The notes beneath the pieces are model-generated. The model searched no databases, was not told where the DNA came from, and worked only from the letters and a program-made list of their open reading frames with translations. The position numbers were made by a program, and so were the translations under genes. DNA of 64,000 nucleotides from Eleusine coracana subsp. coracana (taxonomy: Eukaryota; Streptophyta; Magnoliopsida; Poales; Poaceae), in contig CM064432.1 of assembly GCA_032690845.1 (NCBI GenBank), positions 59,208,071-59,272,070 on the forward strand. Direction: 5' to 3'. Below are positions 59,308 to 64,000 of the stretch, piece by piece (the first letter of the stretch is position 1; every line of letters begins with the position of its first letter).

Positions 59308-59824
59308 TAGGATTAATTATAAAAACCACCCGATAAAATATTTGGAATTTGAGATTCAAACCCATAAATCATTTTATTGCAAACCCCTATACACCCCGTG
59401 AGTTTTGTTGTAAAAACCACCCCACCAATATACACATGTTTCGTTTTTTTTACATATTTTTATTTATTTAAAATAGTCAATGTCATTCTTATCAAACATA
59501 TAAAATTTTGAAAGTATAATCTTCATATTTGTTTAATAGAGAATATGTAATAAAATGTCAATTAAAATTCAAACAGTGTTTCATAAAGTTTGAAATTTAA
59601 ATACATTTTTCATAAAAATAAGAGGAATCACACACTAAAAATATTAATGATGTCAAAATTATTTAATTAATTAAACATATATCAAAAATCAATTAAACAT
59701 GTATCAACTGGGATAGTTTTTGCAACTAAACTCATTAGGTGGGTCAAGATTTGTAACAAAAACATTTACGGATGAAAATCTCAAACTTAAAGTAACTTAT
59801 GGGATGGTTTATATAATTATCCCT
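59308..59824. mobile_element. MITE-like inverted-repeat element
   Basis: 517 bases with the same six bases AAAGAA on both sides (59302-59307 and 59825-59830). Ends 'taggattaattataaaaacc' and 'ggtttatataattatccct' are inverted copies. Inner matches include 'ttgagattcaaac' with 'aaatctcaaactt' and 'actcattaggtgggtcaag' with 'accccaccaatat'-type sequence. Confidence 0.65.
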
Positions 59825-59928
59825 AAAGAAATTTTTGAGACAAGTCATGGCCAAACTCGAGAAATTACAACTGAACATTTTGCAAACACGTCGAGGGATC
59901 CAAGATATATTCAGCTAAGTCCAACTGC

Positions 59929-62159
59929 TCAAGTAGGTACAGCGTCAGTTGAAGAAGCGGGCACGAGCCGCATAAGATAGGTTGCTATAGCAATACACAG
60001 TAGTATAAACTGAATGAAACTAAAGAGCGAAACCCGGCTGGCTTTAGATTGCAGCTGCAGGACTTCTGAACTCCTGATGAGCTCTTGACACTGCACCTCT
60101 AGCTTATCTGCCTTCTCTTCTAACATCAATGCTCTGTTTTCAGCGTGTCGTAGTTTTAGTCCAAGTTGCTTGTAGTCTTCAGATAAAGATTTCTGTGCTT
60201 CGTATAGAGCCATTTGATCACCGGCAAGAGTTGCCACGGTTTGATAGGCCCTTGTCAGGATGATACCCTGAATCTCTACTTCTATCTTCTCCTGGTACAA
60301 CCCGTCAAGTTCAGAAGGCGACAATAGCAGGTTGGTACTCTCCATTGCAGTTTTCCTGGGTTGCATTTGACTGAGATCTTCGAGTTCAAGTATTCTTGAA
60401 TCCTTCTCCTTAATTTGTGCGGATGTTTCTTCCAACCTGGACTCTAGATGGTTAATCTTTTCACTTACTTCTTCAATTGGTTGCTTGAGATGGACTGAGC
60501 CACTCCGTTCATCATCATCGATACCAAACTCATCATTTGGCACTTTTCCGACTGCCACAAGTTTTTCTATCTCTGCAACATGCATAGGGACAACGAATAC
60601 TACATTAGAGAAGAAGCATAGAGAAGAGGCAATAAAGTACGTTTAGAAAAGTAATTGAATGAGCAATAAAGTACGTTTGGAAAAGTACGTCGGAATATGA
60701 TGGAAATTGATAATTGAATGAGCAATAAAGACATTCAACGACAAAGAATATGTTCTAGGAAAAGTACTAGTAGAAAAAATAATATAGCTGGACCAAGTAG
60801 CAAAAAGTACGTTTGGAGTCTTTACAAGAAAAAAGTTTAATTTGGATGCCACAGTCCATTGCAAACAAGATGACCCACAATGAACATATAGTAGACAATT
60901 TATCCAATTGAACAATTAAGATAGATACGGAGAAGGCATGCTAATTGAATAAGCAATAAAGTTGCCTCCCATAGTCCAAAAGGTCCATGGACTGCACACA
61001 GTTCTGTTAGGTAGTACATATTAGGAACATGGTATAGACAAGTATTCGGAAAACCCCTTAGGACAACAATTGTTTAGTTTATTGCAGAAGCAGCTTGCAA
61101 ACTAGCACAAAAAGGTGAGCTGTCATTTCGGAAGCATAAAGAAAAAAAAATAGAGTAACTTGGCCTTGGTATCAACAAGCTAAACTGAGCACAAAACAAC
61201 TTCAGTTTACAGAGATGGTTCACGCAAGTTCAGAGATGGTTCACGCAAACTTGATTAGTAAGCATCTACTAATAAGGTGGGCACAATTGGATGGAAATGA
61301 ATTCAACCGTACCATTCTCAAGCGCTTCCTGCGTTCTCTGAAGTAACAAAACTGATTCAGCGTAAGGGTCATCATCACCCGAACGGAATCCCCCATTCTT
61401 TCCATTCCGCACACTCCCATCATCTTCCGACGTGTCGTCGACACCGTCATCAGAATCAGCGCTTCTCCGGGCCAATCTCCCCAACACACTGCTACCATTC
61501 TCTTCGCAGTAGCCTCCGGCCGCCGTTGATCGCACATCTTCGCTCTGCTGCTCCTCGTCGATGTGGTCAAGGGAAGCAGACGAGACCTTGTGAACACCGT
61601 TGCCGGTGATACCGGCACCCACGTGCCAGGCAACGGAACATCGGGGATCAGACTCCGCGATGGAACGGGAGTTCTCGGGTTCGGCGGGACCGGCGGCGGC
61701 GTGGACCCTCAGCCTGTCGTCGCGCGATGGCGGGTGCCTGCCGTGCAGGGTGGATGACCTGCTGCTCCGGTCGTCGCTATGGTCGGAGTCGGCGCCGATC
61801 GTGAACCCGGCGAACGCGACGCGGAAGCCGAGCTTCGCCGGCGCTTGGGGGATGAAGCGCGACTCGACAGACGCGGTGGAGGAGCTCTCGTCCTCGACGG
61901 CGGGGGCCGATTCGTGCTTCGCCTTCGGCGCGCCGGCCGGGAAGGGGATCCGGCGTTTGTGCAGCTTCGCCGAGTCCTCGTCCCCTCGGCCGCCGCCACG
62001 ATCGGTGTCGCCCTCCCTGTGCAATTCCCGCCGGATACGGCGCCACCGACGGAGCCCACGGCCCTTGGTCGGCGCCGCCGCCGCAGGAGAGCTCTTCGGA
62101 ACAGGAACAGGCTGCTGCTCTTCTGCCTCAGGCGACTGGTCGACGCCGCCGTTCGCCAT
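59929..62159 (-). CDS. WIP: WPP-domain-interacting (WIP-type) plant KASH protein
   Basis: Two exons, 62159-61313 and 60572-59929, give 496 residues. The junction rejoins G|AG (GAG AAT G|GTACGG; TGTTGCAG|AGATAG). WIPs sit in the outer nuclear envelope, bind SUN proteins in the perinuclear space, and anchor WPP-domain proteins such as RanGAP. The N-terminus carries the family motif GLRRWRRIRRE (about 35-45). A long low-complexity acidic and serine-rich region follows. A coiled coil spans about 290-455 (EKINHLESRLEETSAQIKEK, then KADKLEVQCQELI). One transmembrane helix lies at about 467-487 (FIQFILLCIAIATYLM). The tail is short and ends in AVPT, the plant KASH terminal motif. The upstream open frame to 62222 begins with GTG, so the ATG at 62159 is used. 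Confidence 0.93.
60573..61312 (-). other. Intron of the WIP-type gene
   Basis: 740 bases, GT-AG, AT-rich. 'aagtacgtttgga'-type words repeat three times between 60640 and 60820, with 'gagcaataaag' repeated nearby. Confidence 0.8.
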
Positions 62160-63060
62160 GCTGTCCAAGTTCAGCACGAGTGGAGGAGGAGCAGAGCAGC
62201 CTTCACGTAGAGCGAGAGACACGAGATGTGGAACAGGAGGCCATGGCTAGATCGGTGGGGGCGGTTCTTGCTTTCGTGGAATTCCTCGGCTGATAAAATT
62301 GATCGTGGAACGGAGATCGGGAGTTGGGGGAACAGCTGCTGCACGAGCAATACGAGGAAAAAAAAGAGTAAAAAAGGGAAGAAGAAAAATAGAAAGGGAG
62401 GAAAAGCGATGGATTGTTTCTTGCCTCTTTTTGTATTTTCTGTTTCCAACAGATTTGCACCTGGTTTTCGCGAGAGCGGTGATCTATGGCGGGCCCATCG
62501 GACATAGAGCCAACAGCCCTACCCTTTCCACCTTCTCGACGTGTCCACGTAGCGCATTATTAGAAAATGAAGGAGAACCATGCCAACGTGTACATGTTCC
62601 TGGCGATACAACACGTAGCAGTGTGAGTCTGTAGTGTGGTGACGTGTCTACACGCGGGCGCCACTCACGTGGCTATTGCTTTTTGTGTGTCTCTGTACAT
62701 GGTTGCCACGCAGGCGGGCGGGCCGTGCACGAATAAGATTGTGTGTGTGTGTGTGTTTTAAACTCGAATGAGATTGTTCTTCGGGTGGTTCCAGACCCTT
62801 TTTACCGTTTCCGAAGTGTGACGCCGTGACGGTCAGACTGCGTGAGGTGAAGGTGTGTGTTGGGTCGAAACGATAAGAAGGCCGTGATGGAGAGCGACTT
62901 GTGTGGCATATCGGCCTGGTCAGTTGGCGCAGCAAGCTGTAGGGTCGGTTGACGAACCACACCAAGCGATTCCGCCCGCGTCCGTTTCAACGGGCCGGGA
63001 GTCCACGAGGATGGCGGCCTAGTTATCCATCGTTACGTTACGGAAGAAATCTAATTTGCC
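62160..63060. promoter_or_regulatory. Leader and promoter region of the WIP-type gene
   Basis: 62160-62450 is the probable 5' leader (its copy is at 46640-46840). A short GT run is at 62740-62756. No other gene is seen. Confidence 0.45.
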
Positions 63061-63074
63061 TCCCTACACTATCA

Positions 63075-63865
63075 TGCGAGTTTGATTTTTAACCCACAAT
63101 TATAAAATTGAGTAGGATAACTTTCTCAACTCTATAATTCATTTGTTTAATCTCCCTCGCTGGTTTTAATAATGATTTTAGCTCGTGTGGCAATGTGAGT
63201 TCTACACGTCAGTGCCACATTACCTTATCTTTCTTTTTTCCATGGGAGCGACTCCCCTTCCACCTCTCTTCCCCATTGTTAGCAACCACCCAGCCCCAGC
63301 GCCCACCCCAAGGATCACACTCGCAGTGACCCCCCTCCCTCTCCCCCTTCACTCGGGCAAGTCGGAGTGAGTGATGCCACTCCTTCCGCGATCGAGGTGG
63401 TCCTCCATGGCCTCGGTATTGGTGTCCCCTAAGCCAGGGCTCCCTGCCCACTCCGCCTCGCCTGCGAGCCCCGCCGCACGCTGGCCCGATCGACCTCACC
63501 GTGTCCACGCGCGTCCACTGTGTCTTGCTTCTACATCCGGTGAAGCGGTCTCGGCAACGCACTGCACACCGCGAGCTCCCTCTTGTTCGTCCTCGGCACC
63601 ATCTCTTGCAGCCGACGGAACAAAGGTTGTGGAGACAGTAGGCCACGCGTGCGAGCGCCCTGCAAGCCCCGATGGCGGCAGCGGGAAGTTACGCCCATTA
63701 GGCAAAAGAAAGAAAGAAAATAAAAAAAAAACTGACATGGCACCTAACATATGAGACTCACAGTGCCATGTCATCGAAAACCACCTTTAAAACCGGTCGG
63801 GGAGGAAAAACAAATGAAATGAGGAGTTGTAAGAGTCATCTTACCAATTTTGTAATTTTACTATC
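63075..63865. mobile_element. Long inverted-repeat element with a GC-rich core
   Basis: The outer about 120 bases are diverged inverted copies: left 'ataaaattgagtaggat', 'aattcatttgttt' and 'gtgtggcaatgtgagttc' against the complement of right 'accaattttgtaatttt', 'aacaaatgaaat' and 'gagactcacagtgccatg'. The middle (63245-63700) is GC-rich and has short open frames without domains. Its exact ends and target duplication could not be fixed. Confidence 0.55.
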
Positions 63866-64000
63866 TAATTGGATCGTGCCAAGCGGACCGACTCAAAGCA
63901 CATAATTTTACCCCGATTCAAGCATAATATGACCCGTTTAATTTCGTGGTGGACCGGCATGGCTCGAAGCTATGGATTGTGCTTGGGCCATGAAGGTGGT
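63866..64000. other. Window end
   Basis: No recognisable feature. Confidence 0.4.

Noticed and set aside
1..64000. tRNA, rRNA, CRISPR or bacterial-type operon
   Set aside because: No tRNA-like B-box with a pairing acceptor stem, no rRNA words, and no regular spacer array were seen. Gene structure is eukaryotic throughout.

Overview
This window is nuclear DNA of a grass (monocot). The pointers are very GC-rich, intron-poor genes beside AT-rich intergenic DNA, a RAFTIN-type BURP gene, Copia, MULE and LINE relics, several MITEs and GT-AG introns. No organellar, bacterial or viral block was seen. Species cannot be fixed by eye. Exon structures were built by hand from splice sites, reading frame and family knowledge.

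Layout. 1-7.2 kb: a tandem duplication of a two-gene unit, an F-box gene followed by a small secreted six-cysteine (ECA1/prolamin-like) gene. The first unit keeps an intact F-box gene (1825-3123) but only a relic of the cysteine-rich gene. The second keeps an intact cysteine-rich gene (6757-7137) but only an internally deleted F-box gene. 7.9-8.6 kb: NF-YC transcription factor. 10.4-11.6 kb (minus): membrane protein of unknown function with an odd in-frame stop and a possible 3' extension. 12.5-14.0 kb: RAFTIN-like BURP protein. 14.8-16.8 kb (minus): TM9/EMP70 protein with a probable 5'-UTR intron reaching to about 18.6 kb. 19.1-35.1 kb: gene-poor DNA interrupted by a complete but old Copia LTR retrotransposon (22831-29664, 5-bp target duplication). 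35.1-39.6 kb: SEC14-nodulin (SFH-type) lipid transfer protein with 14 coding exons. 40.3-41.1 kb: Harbinger-like element. 41.6-45.4 kb: complete MULE with a 9-bp target duplication and a broken transposase. 45.7-49.6 kb: LTR fragment, a paralogous 5' fragment of the WIP gene, microsatellites and a LINE relic. 50.6-53.6 kb: WD40 gene carrying a nonsense codon and a lost splice acceptor. 54.6-59.8 kb: MITEs, LTR-like and LINE relics. 59.9-62.2 kb (minus): a WIP-type KASH protein of the nuclear envelope. 63.1-63.9 kb: a large inverted-repeat element.

The intact host genes serve unrelated jobs: protein turnover, possibly gamete signalling, CCAAT-box transcription, pollen-wall or anther development, endomembrane trafficking, phosphoinositide transport and nuclear-envelope anchoring. 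The most unusual features are the reciprocal loss in the F-box/cysteine-rich tandem pair, the membrane-protein gene whose frame continues past its stop across a splice junction, and the WD40 gene whose two clear lesions both sit at exon edges.
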